Origin: Hyaloperonospora brassicae
Taxonomy: Eukaryota; Oomycota; Peronosporomycetes; Peronosporales; Peronosporaceae
Direction: 5' to 3'
Assembly: GCA_947650285.1 (NCBI GenBank)
Contig: CANTFL010000579.1
Location: 62,001-126,000, forward strand
Length of the DNA: 64,000 bases
The notes beneath the pieces are model-generated. The model saw nothing but the letters and a program-made list of their open reading frames with translations. It was not told the origin of the DNA and did no database searches. Below, piece by piece: positions 45,153 to 55,329 of this stretch; within the stretch, counting starts at the first letter, position 1, and each line of letters opens with the position of its first letter. A program made the position numbers and the translations under genes.

Positions 45153-46841
45153 TCACTCGTCTAGGAAACTAAAATCGCAGTGCTTGGAGACGTGGTCAGC
45201 TGCCATGTCTATCCGTTCAACATCGTCACGTCGGATCTTGGCCGTGAACTGAGAGATCCGCGCCGTGATCGTGTAACTATCTGCTTTGTCGGGTGACACG
45301 TAGATACATGGAATGTTATCCGCGTCAAGACGCTGAGCGAGTTCTGCGCTTGGTGGGTTCCAACCGGTAAGAATCAGACCCGACTTGAGGTTCCCGCCAT
45401 AAGTAGAAGACGCCTCTTCATTGCCTATGATCGCGTCAATCACGTCCTTTCGGCCGCTATGCTGTACATGCCAGTCAATCAAAGTCGAGACCCGCTAGGT
45501 GAAGGACAACAGAGCACGTCTACCGTACCGTGATTACGAGTTGATTCGGGATCGCCTTGAACAGATTGTTGCCATCTACAGGGGCCAGAGCCAGTCGTGT
45601 GCTACTAAAGTAGCGCAGACTAGCGTTTTTGCCTGTCATATCGTGGGAAGCAAAGTACAGTACACTCAGCTCTTGCGGGCGATATGCACAAGTGCCGACA
45701 ACGCTCACCAGAAATGAGTTCCGACTTGAGCAGCTTCGTGTAGTCTGCCATCGTCGGGCACGATAGATCTTTCAAGTACGGAATACAACCCACGAGCGGG
45801 ACGTCCCAGCGTTTCAGTGCTCGCGAGTAATAGTCCTGCAGCCAACAGCATATACAAAATGCTGGTCATGAGACGCGTACCGATCGAGTATTCGCGCTAA
45901 CAGCACGACGAGCTGTACCTTGATCATGTCCATCTTTTTCGGATTGACCTTGTTGAGGATCACCCCACGTAGCCGGACGCCATTCTGCTTGAGCATCTCC
46001 CGATTCATCGCCAGCTGGTCGAACGACGAGCCCAATCCACCGAGAGCTACGCAAACTGCGTCAAGTTTAAGCTCCGCTGCAGCAACGACAGCATGAAGTG
46101 ATTCGTTCAACACGCTGTAGCAATTGACAATGTACTGTAGCTACCTGCGACTTGTGCATTGTTGAGCTCACAAATGGAGCCCACTCCCGTGTGTCCCGTT
46201 CCTTCACAAATGAGAAAGTCGCTCTGTTCGTACAGCTTTCGGTGCGCGCGGCGGATAGAATCCATGAGCTGCTGCGACGTGACTTTGCCGTCAATGAAGT
46301 CCCGCGTAAAGCCGTCGGGAAAGAGAACGGGCGACATGTCCTTGTACTCTTGCACAAGTCCAAAGTGCTCTTTGAACAGAAACGCGTCCTGGGTCATTCA
46401 CGACAAACACTTGCGTCAGAGGAACTCCATCGATAAAGTGGAAAGCCATACACAATGCACGTATGTCATCGTGGTCCTCCTACAAGCACTAGTAGTAGCA
46501 GCAACAGCAGCAGTCGCTGCCCTAGTTCTACACGCGACCACGTGATAAGAAGTACAGGAGCACACGAGCCCCTAGTAGTGATACCACCATTTGTGCAATA
46601 CATTTCTAGTGGTAAAGAGAGAGTCCTAGTGGCAGTCGTCGTAGTCGACCAACCGCTTTGGCACCTTATCGACTCGAAGTCCACCGCCCACGGCCACGTG
46701 CTGCTGCCCCACGGGCTTGCAGTACGCCAGCTGCTTACCCGATCCCTGGAGCGTGGCCTGCAGCGTCTTGATGAGCCCGAGACTCAGCGTCGTCTTGCCC
46801 ACGTGTTGCCCCGTTGACAGCACGAGCAGGTGCCGCATCAT
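45153..46841 (-). CDS. BioD-like P-loop protein with DRTGG-type C-terminal domain
   Basis: Six exons by my reading: 46665-46841, 46145-46388, 45919-46076, 45709-45835, 45529-45632, 45153-45494 (383 residues). The N-terminus MMRHLLVLSTGQHVGKTTLS is a BioD-like P-loop. Then VDKDAFLFKEHF across intron 1, DMSPVLFPDGFTRDFIDGKV, LNNAQVA joined to AELKLDAVCVALGGLGSSFD, GVRLRGVILNKVNPKKMDMI and DVPLVGCIPYLKDLSCPTMA. The C-terminal part (LVIT...TLIDWHVQHS, LKSGLILTGWNPPSAELAQR) resembles the DRTGG domain of COG0857-type proteins. Introns 1-4 are 275, 68, 83 and 76 bp with GT-AG. The fifth would be only 34 nt, so a frameshift there is possible. The biochemical role is unknown; true dethiobiotin synthase is unlikely. 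Confidence 0.65.
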
Positions 46842-47003
46842 CGCAGGATATCCGACTTGGGCTTCTGGTTCTCCCTCTGGTGCACTACGTTCGTTCGGAG
46901 CTGGTGGACGTACTGCTTTGTGTTACACGCGACCGCTCGAGTCGCCAGGACTGGGTTTTCTTTTTGACCAATCCCTGGACGGCATTCAGCGCCAGCGGTC
47001 GCC

Positions 47004-49194
47004 ATGGCCGAATCTAAGCTGCACCGCTGCGTCGTGTGCTCCGTGGACATGACGTCGTGGCGCGTAGTCGACCGCGAGACGCACGTGAACGCGTGTCTCG
47101 ATGACGCGGTCGTTGACGAGCGATACGACTGTCCCACTTGCAGCAAAGAGCTCTCCCACTGCGATGAACGGCAGCGCTTGGAGCATGTGAACCGCTGTCT
47201 GGACGCGATCGAGATGAAAGGCAGCGACACGAGCGCGAACGAACCGTATGGAGCTATAGAAGAGGCGAAGAAAGAAGAAGAAGAAGAAGAAGAAGAAGAA
47301 GAAGAAGGGACGGAGGAGCAGGAGGAGGAGGAGGTGCTGCTGCTGACGCAGGTGGCGGAACAAACGCAGGAGGAAGCCGAGACGAGCGACTGCGAGTACA
47401 TTGGAGCCAGTTACGTGTGCAAAATCTGCGGTATCGACATGTCAAGCGTCGAGCTGATGCAGCGCATTCGTCATGTGAAGTCGTGTGGCCAGAAGTTTGG
47501 TGTGAGAGCTGCTGATATGGCAGACGTTGAGCAAGCGGAGACGATCGTGGCGAGACTGGACGAGAAGGCCACGTCGAATGCGTTTGTTGTCATGATGCAG
47601 TCTGCGTCTGGAGACTCAGTGACACAGACTGCTGCCATAGGTGGGTGTGGAACGAATGCATTGCTACGGCCGGTGTATGAACTGACTAGACGGGGTCTTG
47701 TTTTGCGTGGATACAAGCAGAGCGATCAAATGTGTTTGACGTCTTGATGCGGAGTTCCAAAACCGCTGCTGTGCTCAATACTCGGAAACGCCCCGTGCCT
47801 TTCAAGTTCACACGCAAAGCGATGCAACGACGACGCCTGCTGTATCCTGATTACAAGTGTGTCAAGGGAACGAACCCGCCGTTCATAGTCGACGGGTTTT
47901 ACTACGCTTGCAATCAAAACTCGAGCATTTACTTTCTCACGCACTTTCACTCGGATCACTACGGCGGAATCACTAAGGTGAGTTGTGCCATGACCTTGTG
48001 TGTGTGTACGTGCTTCTGATGTCACGCCTTATTTTGGTAGGACTTTGACTGTGGCATTATCTATTGCAACGAAATCACCGCCAAGCTTGTCGTCCAGGAG
48101 CTGGGAGTCCAGCAAAAGTATGTTCACCCCGTGGGAATGAACGCACCTGTGCTCGTCGGTGACGTGCAAGTGACGTTCTTGGACGCTAACCATTGTCCTG
48201 GTTCAGCCATCATCCTGTTTCGTCTCAAAGACGGGAAAACGTACCTGCACACTGGAGATTTTCGGTTCCACCGGAAGATGCTAAACTATGCAGCTCTACA
48301 GCCATTCATTCCGACGGGCGATGAAACCATTGATGACAATGGTAAGATCGTTGGTATCCGCCGATTGGACGGCGTGTATTTGGATACGACCTATTGTGAT
48401 CCTAAGTACACGTTTCCAGCTCAGCAAGCTGCTGTGAATCATGCACTCGAGCTCATGGACAAGCACTGGAAGCAGGAAAAAGTGCTGTATCTGTTTGGAT
48501 CGTACACAATTGGCAAAGAGCGCTTGTTCATGGAGATCGCACGCAAGTATCAGCAGAAAGTGTGCGTCTCGAAAGCAAAGATGAGGATCATCGAAACCTT
48601 TGGTTGGCCTCGCGAAGAGATGCAGCTGTTGACGACAGAATCGGCTGCGACCAAGTACGATATGCATTTTTTGTTGCTGAACGGCATGACGACCAACAGC
48701 GTACTGATTATGCCGCTTTGATGGCACATGTTGACAGTCTGCATGTCGTTCGTATGCAAGATCTTCAAATGGACAATCTGACGGTGCTACTGGCAAAGCA
48801 TCGTCTGCTTTATCGATCGATCGTTGCGTTCCGCCCGACTGGATGGACGTTTAGTAGCAAGAACCCGCGGTCGATGTCCACGTGTTGTTCCGATCCTACA
48901 GGCAAGATTCGCATCTACGGGCTTCCGTACAGCGAGCACTCGAGCTTTGCTGAGCTGTGCGACTTCGTCAAAGTTGTGAACCCTTGCGCGATCATTCCGA
49001 CGGTATAGCTGCTCGTTGTTTGTCACCGCCACCACTTCCGCTAACCCGTGCATGTGTTGCTGCTCCAGGTGAACTGCAGTACTAAGCGAAGTGCGACCAA
49101 GCAGGTGAATGCCTTGCGTCAGGTCGCTTTCCACACTATATCAGCGCTTTTCAAGCAGCAGCACCAGCAGCTGAAGCAGCAGCTAAAGGGATGA
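47004..49194 (+). CDS. SNM1/DCLRE1-type DNA cross-link repair nuclease with UBZ-like fingers
   Basis: This is a metallo-beta-lactamase/beta-CASP 5' exonuclease of interstrand cross-link repair, nuclear. The start ATG is 47004. The N-terminus has three Cys2-His-Cys UBZ4-like fingers: CVVCSVDMTSWRVVDRETHV, CPTCSKELSHCDERQRLEHV and CKICGIDMSSVELMQRIRHV, with a poly-Glu run at 47271-47310. The catalytic part: NSSIYFLTHFHSDHYGGITK, LDANHCPGSAIILFRLKDGK, YLHTGDFRFHRKML, YLDTTYCDPKYTF and YLFGSYTIGKERLF, then the DRMBL region (GWTFSSKN, IYGLPYSEHSSFAELCDFVK). Introns 47978-48040 and 49003-49068. Two frame changes (near 47725 and 48700) lack splice signals, so the copy is either slightly damaged or has base errors. 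It converges with the next gene. Confidence 0.8.
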
Positions 49195-49636
49195 AAAAGA
49201 CGCACCAGCAAACGTTGAGGACACGAAGACAAGGGCCCGCATGTGCTTGCACGTTGATCAGAAGCCAACACCTGACTCGGACATTTGTGACGCACATGTT
49301 CGTGCCAAACAGTCGTCATCTGCAGCAGTAGCTGCATGTTGTCGTCTTTTTCCACGCACATGTAGACGAGTATCTAACACACAACAGGACACTGGACGTC
49401 GGCCGACGCTCTTCTTCGTAAGTGATGAGCACTCTCACGTGTTCAGACTGTCAAGAACTGCCGATGCCTCAAGCACGAGACCAGCGATGGAAGCACCGGA
49501 TGAGATGGTCACAGCTCTAAACCGCTTTGTGTTCCCCCTCTCTCGCTCTAGCATCTACCAGGCTCCAGACCAAGACCAATTGACAGCACAAGCGACGCCT
49601 GGCGTCTCGGGTTCTCGACTGCAACGAAGCACTCGA
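49195..49636. other. Convergent intergenic region
   Basis: 442 bp between the 3' ends of the SNM1-type and opine-dehydrogenase-like genes. No supported gene. The long plus-strand frame starting here (49241-50188) is a shadow of the minus-strand exon. Confidence 0.5.
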
Positions 49637-51272
49637 CTACATGCGCGATCGCGGGTGACGGTAGTTGCGCATCTCTTTGGGCAAGGACGTCGCAACGAGG
49701 TCGTCGAGGCTGTGGATGCCATACTTGTTGGGCGCGCCCGTGCGCCACAGCTCGCGGGCGTTCAGCTGCCCGTCCGGCGTGAGGAATTCCACGCCCATGT
49801 GGCGCTGGTGCCAGCGGATCATAAAGTCGATCCGCGGCGTGGGCAAGTTGCCCAGCATCTCGGCCATGTTCTTCAAGATGCACAGGCCGTAGGGAATGTC
49901 TTCCCAGAACAGCCGCGAGTTGACTGCAGGATGGTACGCCCCCTTTGCCACTTCCGTCAGCGGCGTGGCACATCCGGCGTAGCCCAAGTTCGTGCGGAAG
50001 ATCTGCAGGAGGGACGAGCGATCGGCCACGTCGTTGCCGTAGTGCTGCACGATGCGGTCGCCAATGGGCAGCACGTCCGACAAGTCGAGGGCTGGAAACC
50101 GCTGCAGCAGCGCGTGTTTGACCTGCTGCAGCTCGTTGTCGAGCATTGCGAGCTGCTCGGCCGAGAGCGCATCAAAGTCGGCGTCTAACACGTCACGAGT
50201 TCAGCGCGTCAGTACGTGAGGCTATCCCGAGCAAACACAGGAGAGGAGGACGGCCAAGTGCGCGCAGGTGTACGTACACAATGTGAGGCCCTTGCGGGTC
50301 TCGAGCTCCTCGAGCGTATACGTCTTGTGGCCGTCCCAGTCGCGGAAGATGGAGTAGTAGCGCGCTGGGTGGATGATCTGGTTGGACGACGTGAGCGTGA
50401 GGTTGAGGAAGTTGGCCACCGTCTTGCACGGAATGTCGAAGAGCGTCTGGACGAGCGTCGCGGCTTCGTGTCTGCGCTCGACGGGGTAGCACGCCACGTA
50501 GAGGCACTGCTTGGGTCCAATGATGCGGCACTTGCGGCTGCACACACAGAAGCAGCAGCAGCAGCAGCGCTCGTACGCGTCAGCTTATTGTCCAGCACGT
50601 GGGACGGCCGCAGCAGCATTCACTGGTTACGGACACGTACCCGTACTCGGTCGCCTTGCAGATCCACGGGATGTTCTGCAGACCAAAGAGCTGCACAACA
50701 CGCAACAACAAGTGACGCAACACGCGACAACAAGCGGCAGTCAGTGTCGTAACCACACACACACACACACATACGCATGTGCAGTCCACTTGCGGCTGCG
50801 GACTCCGTACCAAGTCGACGTTGGCGAGTCGCTCTGTTCCCAGCGCCTTGTGCACGGCCCAGTCAAAGCCGCCCTGGGCGAACAACGTGCCGAGCTGGAC
50901 GCCCTTCTTGAGGTACGGCTTCACGTGCTCGAGGACCAGTGGGTGGACGTGGGCCGGCGCAGCGACAATCACAACGTCCGACTGCGGGATGACGTGCTGC
51001 GCGTGCGACGACACGCGGTGCAGACGGCCCGTGACAGTCCCTTTACCTGCCCAGCTACTGCCGGCCGTGCTGAGCTCGAGCGTCGACGCCCAGCGGTCCG
51101 GTTGGCGCGTCAGCACCTGCACGCGCACGCCTTTGGACGCCAAGTACGCGGCCGCGACGTGGGCGCCGTTGCCGCCGCCGCAGATCGTGACAATGCCCAC
51201 AGCTGCAGCAGCAGCAGCAGCAGCAGGAGGACAGGACGAGACGTGCGGCTCGTGCTGAAGGGAGCGCGTCAT
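49637..51272 (-). CDS. NAD(P)-dependent opine/octopine dehydrogenase-like enzyme
   Basis: Four exons: 50811-51272, 50641-50690, 50278-50537, 49637-50184 (439 residues). After a poly-Ala stretch, VGIVTICGGGNGAHVAAAYL is a Rossmann GxGxxG. VVIVAAPAHVHPLVLEHVKP and LGTLFAQGGFDWAVHKAL follow. Exons 2-3 give LFGLQNIPWICKATEYG and KCRIIGPKQCLYVACYP. The C-terminal helical domain has LTLTSSNQIIHPARYYSIFR, with the His of the opine dehydrogenase active site, and VNSRLFWEDIPYGLCILKNM. Introns are 120, 103 and 93 bp, all GT-AG, and intron 1 holds a GT repeat. The family reductively couples an amino acid and a 2-oxoacid; the substrate here cannot be told. The ATG at 51272 is the first one in the open frame. 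Confidence 0.75.
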
Positions 51273-51450
51273 GGCAAGAAGAGGCGAAAGGAGGAGCGAG
51301 AGAGCGAGCGAAGCGGTGTGGTGGTCGTCTGTCACGCGGTGTATTTCGAGTACTTAGTGCTCATCGGATTAGCAGCAGCGAGTGCGCGGGCCAAGTCGAT
51401 GGTGGGGAGCGAGCGAGCGAGCGAAGGAGCCCCCTGACGGTCTACAAAAA

Positions 51451-53289
51451 CTAGTGGAGCAGCTCGGCGGCCTGCTGGTGCGTCTCGGCCGTCACGCGGA
51501 TGGCAAACAGCTCGTTGAGCTCGTCTTTGCTAAAGGCAAAGGCCACGGCCTTGTCGATCTGCTCGATCGCGCGCGCGTACTCCTGCATGGCCATGTACAC
51601 CTGCGCGAGGTGGCAGTAGGCAAACTTGGAGCGCGGACACATCTCGACGGCCTTTTCAAACAGCGCGAGCGCCTCGTGGCCGTACTCGGTGCCCTTCTGC
51701 ACCAACAGGTTGCCCTGGTTGATGTACGCCATCGGGTACGACGGGTCCAGCGCAATCGCCTTCTCGAACATCTCCTCGACGGTCTTGAGATCGACAGCGC
51801 TGCCCGGAGCTTGCAGCATCTGCATGTACGTCTCGCCCAGGTAGTTGTAGATCTCGGGCACGTCCGGAGTAATGCGAGCCGCGGTCGTGAGGTAGTCGAC
51901 TGCGCCCTGGAAGTTCCCGTTCCGCGCGTGCGTGACACCCAACTGGATGTACGCCATGGCAAAGTCTGGCGCCAGACGAATGCACGTTTCCAAGTCGCTC
52001 AGCGCGGCCGCCATCGACGCTTCGTTGCTCGTGCCGTCGGGTGACACGTCGATCGAGTGGAGTTGGCCGCGGTGGAAGTGCGCCGTCGAGCACTCGGCCT
52101 TCTCAGCCAGCGCCTTGTCAAACCACTCGAGCGCCTTCTTCAGGTCCTTCTGGTCGAAACAGAGACCGCCCATGCGGATCTTGGCAAAGATCGAGTACGG
52201 CTTTGCCGCAAGCGCCTCTTCGAACGACTTTCGAGCGAGCGCAAACTCGCCCCGCAAGTGGTGGTACGTCCCATTCTCGATCTGAGCCGTGTAATACGCC
52301 TCTTCGTCAAACCGGACGAGCTCGCACGCGGCAGCGAGGTCCTTGGCCGCCATGTCGTAGTCCTTCTCTTTCTTCAGAGCCAGCCCCCGCTTCGTCAGCA
52401 GCAACCCACGCGGCGCTCGAGAGTCCTCTGTGGCAGCGCCCAGCGCCTCCAACTCGGCCGTGTACTCGTCAGCCGACTTGTCGGCCACGACGTCGTTCTC
52501 ATCGTCACTCGGATGGAACGACGAGTAGTACGACGTCACGAAGAACTGGTCCGGGAGGTACCGCACGGGGTTCTGTTTGTTCTGCTGCGCGTCCTCAATC
52601 TCCTTGAGCGTAATGTCACTGTGGATGCGGCTGATCTCCTGCGCCAGCGTCTCGTCCACTTGCTCCTGTTGCTCCTCGGCAATGACCAAGAGACAGACAT
52701 AGTCCACGAGCGATCCGCGCAGGTCGCCCAGCGCAGCTTTCGCCTTTGCCCGACGCACGTACGACTTTGTGTGTCGATTGTCCAGCCGCAACGCTTTCGA
52801 GCAGTCGTCCACGACGTTCGTATAGTCCTCGAGCTTCTCGTACGCAGCGGCGCGGTTCGAGTACATGACTTTGAGGTTGCGGCCGTCGAGCGGCGGCTGC
52901 TGCTCTTCGCAGAGGGCAATGGCCACCGAGTAGAGCTCAATGGCTTCGTGGAAGTCCCCGGCCTTGTACTTCGTCGTGGCTAACGTGGCTTCGGCCTCTC
53001 CCAAGTTCACGACCGGCGGCGCCTCCTGCGCGTCTGGAGGCGGACAAGAAGGAGCTGACGAAGCGAATGGAGCAACAGAAGGGGCAGCAGCGGCTGCCTC
53101 TGGCTGCGACGCTCGAGACGGTAGTGGACGAGAGACTTCGACCTCGTTCGACTGCTTCGGACCGTCGTCAATCGACTGCTGTCTGTGCTGCTGCTGGTGG
53201 CGCTTGCGGAAGAGCCCCACGGCCACAAAGGCGCTGATGGTGGCGAGCGACGCCAGGGCCGCGAGCTGGAGGAGCGCGCGCTGCTCCAT
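51451..53289 (-). CDS. TOM70: TOM70-like mitochondrial import receptor
   Basis: A single exon of 612 residues from ATG 53289. Residues ~5-28 (LLQLAALASLATISAFVAVG) form an N-terminal membrane anchor followed by basic FRKRHQQQHR, as in outer-membrane Tom70. A Pro/Ala/Ser linker leads to a first TPR cluster (TKYKAGDFHEAIELYSVAIA, VMYSNRAAAYEKLEDYTNVV, RAKAKAALGDLRGSLVDY). The RYLPDQFFVTSYYSSF segment is typical of the family. A long C-terminal TPR array follows, including MAYIQLGVTHARNGNFQGAV. Length agrees with yeast Tom70. It binds preproteins and Hsp70/Hsp90 at the mitochondrial surface. A longer frame upstream lacks an ATG. Confidence 0.9.
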   Translation of the reverse strand: MEQRALLQLAALASLATISAFVAVGLFRKRHQQQHRQQSIDDGPKQSNEVEVSRPLPSRASQPEAAAAAPSVAPFASSAPSCPPPDAQEAPPVVNLGEAEATLATTKYKAGDFHEAIELYSVAIALCEEQQPPLDGRNLKVMYSNRAAAYEKLEDYTNVVDDCSKALRLDNRHTKSYVRRAKAKAALGDLRGSLVDYVCLLVIAEEQQEQVDETLAQEISRIHSDITLKEIEDAQQNKQNPVRYLPDQFFVTSYYSSFHPSDDENDVVADKSADEYTAELEALGAATEDSRAPRGLLLTKRGLALKKEKDYDMAAKDLAAACELVRFDEEAYYTAQIENGTYHHLRGEFALARKSFEEALAAKPYSIFAKIRMGGLCFDQKDLKKALEWFDKALAEKAECSTAHFHRGQLHSIDVSPDGTSNEASMAAALSDLETCIRLAPDFAMAYIQLGVTHARNGNFQGAVDYLTTAARITPDVPEIYNYLGETYMQMLQAPGSAVDLKTVEEMFEKAIALDPSYPMAYINQGNLLVQKGTEYGHEALALFEKAVEMCPRSKFAYCHLAQVYMAMQEYARAIEQIDKAVAFAFSKDELNELFAIRVTAETHQQAAELLH

Positions 53290-53298
53290 CGCTCGGCT

Positions 53299-53313
53299 GG
53301 AAACGCGAAATGG
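53299..53313 (-). promoter_or_regulatory. Initiator-like core promoter of TOM70
   Basis: The minus strand reads CCATTTCGCGTTTCC, close to the oomycete YCATTYYNCAWTTT initiator pattern. It ends 9 bases before the ATG at 53289. The match is imperfect, with G for the W position. Confidence 0.35.
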
Positions 53314-53780
53314 GCAGCGAAAGAGCGGGCGAGTGACCAATTGTCGCGCAGACGCACTTCGCCTACAATGGGGCGTGGCGGCGTAAGAACGCGTCGGCGT
53401 AAATACGAGTGGGGGGCCCGCGGCGTCAACTTATACGAGGCACGGTGGCCGCGCGGGGGGACCCGACAGTGGGCTCGTGCGATTCACATAAATTGGGTCC
53501 AGCGACGCGCTGTTTTTGGGTCAAAGTTCGCATGGACCGTCCGTATGTTGTTTTGTCTGCCTTTACACCAACGGGTGGCTGCGCTGTGTTGGCTGGTCAC
53601 CGACCGTCTCGGCCAGTGGTTGTCGGCGAGTTCGATTGACTCGCCCACCAGTTCCTCAGTGTCAAATTGAATCCGTGCAGTGATCCGTCGGTCGTGAGCA
53701 AGTGCATTCAACCAGTCTACCAACCCAACAACTCAATCCAACCCAATCAACTCAACCCAACCCAATCCAACCCACTCAAC
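53314..53780. other. Divergent promoter region TOM70/SNU13
   Basis: It serves two genes reading outward. The last 70 bases before SNU13 are a C/A-rich leader with repeated CAACCCAATC-like units (53718-53780). No gene. Confidence 0.5.
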
Positions 53781-54167
53781 ATGTCGGACGTCGCCGTGAA
53801 CCCCAAAGCCTACCCGCTCGCAGACGCCAAGCTTACCGTGTCCATTCTCGACTTGGTGCAGCAAGCCACCAACTACAAGCAGATCAAAAAGGGCGCCAAC
53901 GAGGCCACCAAGACGCTGAACCGCGGCATCTCCGAGTTCATCGTCATGGCGGCCGACACGGAACCGCTGGAAATTCTGCTGCACCTTCCGCTTCTGTGTG
54001 AAGACAAGAACGTGCCGTACGTGTTTGTCCCCTCCAAGGTCGCTCTGGGCCGTGCGTGCGGCGTGTCGCGTCCCGTGATCGCCGCTTCGATCACGTCAAA
54101 CGAAGCGTCGCAGCTGGGTCCGCAGATCCAGAGCATGCGCGAGCAGATCGAGCAACTCCTAATTTAA
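53781..54167 (+). CDS. SNU13: SNU13/NHP2L1 (15.5K) snRNP and snoRNP core protein
   Basis: 128 residues, a single exon, the usual length of this family. An L7Ae-type kink-turn RNA-binding fold: [60 protein letters not shown] and [20 protein letters not shown]. It binds the 5' stem-loop of U4 snRNA and box C/D snoRNAs in the nucleus. An ATG with good context follows the C/A-rich leader. The C-terminus EQLLI* is intact. No oddities. Confidence 0.95.
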   Translation: MSDVAVNPKAYPLADAKLTVSILDLVQQATNYKQIKKGANEATKTLNRGISEFIVMAADTEPLEILLHLPLLCEDKNVPYVFVPSKVALGRACGVSRPVIAASITSNEASQLGPQIQSMREQIEQLLI

Positions 54168-54355
54168 GCGCTCTCTTCTGATTGCCTGCCGCTCGTGTCT
54201 CGGCTGTCTGTCACGACGTTCGTGACGCCGACGTCCCCGTCATAGGAGTATGTCTCTTGCACTTAGATAACTGCAGGCAGGCAGACTCAATCCCACTCCT
54301 TTTGAATCAGTACCTCTACCTCGTTCTTTGCCGCTGTTCGCACGACTGTTCAACG

Positions 54356-55329
54356 CTACGCTGCCAACATGAGCACGTACTCGCGCGTGCTTTCGCCGAA
54401 CCTGAGTACGTCCTTCTCCTTGAGCTCGATGTACCTCGAGCCGTCAATCTCGCGGCCGTTGAGGAACGTCGCGTTGGTGCTATTGAGGTCCATGATGTAC
54501 GGCCGCACGTCCTGCTCGTACCCGAGACCGTCCTCTGTCGGTTTTTGGTACATTCGGTACTGCAACACCGCATGCTGTTTCGAGCACGAGGGATGCTCAG
54601 TCAGGATGTCTGCCACAGCCTTGTCACGCCCAATGAGGAACGCACTCTTGCGGTGCACGTGCAGCGTCGCTGCATCCATCACACCCACAGGCACATGACG
54701 AGTCAGCAACAAAGCAACCAACCTTTTCTATACCCCGCAGCAACCACAACAAGCCACAGCGCTGCTTCCAACCGACCAATGTTCTCGTCGCCCTTGAACA
54801 CGTACAGCCGGTAGCGTCTCGTCGGCTGTCGAGCTTCTGGCGGCTCGGAAAACTTCACGACCACACCATTGCGCATGTTTCCCGTCGTCTGGTCCTTGGC
54901 CAGAGCGCCCGTGAGGCCGAAGTTCGGCTTCTCCACCTCCTGAACCTCTTCCTCTTCGCCGTCGTTCGAGTCCTTTGTTTCCCGCTTTCCCCACCTATAT
55001 GCACACGCACAGCAACAGGCACTCGCTCAACAATGAGATCTCCCACCCCCCAACAGCAGCAACAGATCCAGCGCATCGATCCACAGGTCGCAGCAAAACA
55101 CCGTCGCAACGTACGCGACCAAGTGCGAAAAGTCGCGCGTCTTCTTGTCCTCATTGCGCGCTACACGCGGCGGCGAGCGCGCGCACATCCGCTTCAGCTG
55201 CTGCTCACGTTGTTCCTCTCCTTGCGATGCAGAGCGCGACCGCCGCCGCGTCTGCCAGCGACTGCTCCCGCGCGACGCGCGCCGGCCGACCGACCGCGAG
55301 CGCGACCGCTGTCGCCGCGACGATGGCAT
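54356..55329 (-). CDS. FHA-domain protein, SNIP1/DAWDLE-like
   Basis: Exons 55115-55329, 54777-54994 and 54356-54669 give 248 residues; introns of 120 and 107 bp are GT-AG. Exon 1 is Arg/Ser-rich (MPSSRRQRSRSRSVGRRASR). After the junction HLVAWGKRETKD comes an acidic linker and KPNFGLTGALAKD. FSEPPEARQPTRRYRLYVFK is the block before the FHA domain in this family. The FHA core has SAFLIGRDKAVADI (GR), EHPSCSKQHAVLQYR (S/H) and VRPYIMDLNSTNATFLNG (N). FHA reads phosphothreonine; family members act in splicing and small-RNA biogenesis. Its start codon overlaps that of the exonuclease gene on the other strand. Confidence 0.85.

Noticed and set aside
45153..46841. True dethiobiotin synthase (biotin pathway)
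   Set aside because: The P-loop region is BioD-like, but the second half matches the DRTGG-type architecture of COG0857 proteins, and no other biotin gene is nearby.
49241..50188. 315-codon plus-strand frame
   Set aside because: It is antisense to the last exon of the opine-dehydrogenase-like gene and has low-complexity composition.
52057..52983. 308-codon plus-strand frame inside TOM70
   Set aside because: It is antisense to a clear TPR protein; Arg/Leu/Val-rich shadow.
53718..53780. CAACCC/CAATC repeats as telomere-like sequence
   Set aside because: Short, irregular and directly in the 5' leader of SNU13.
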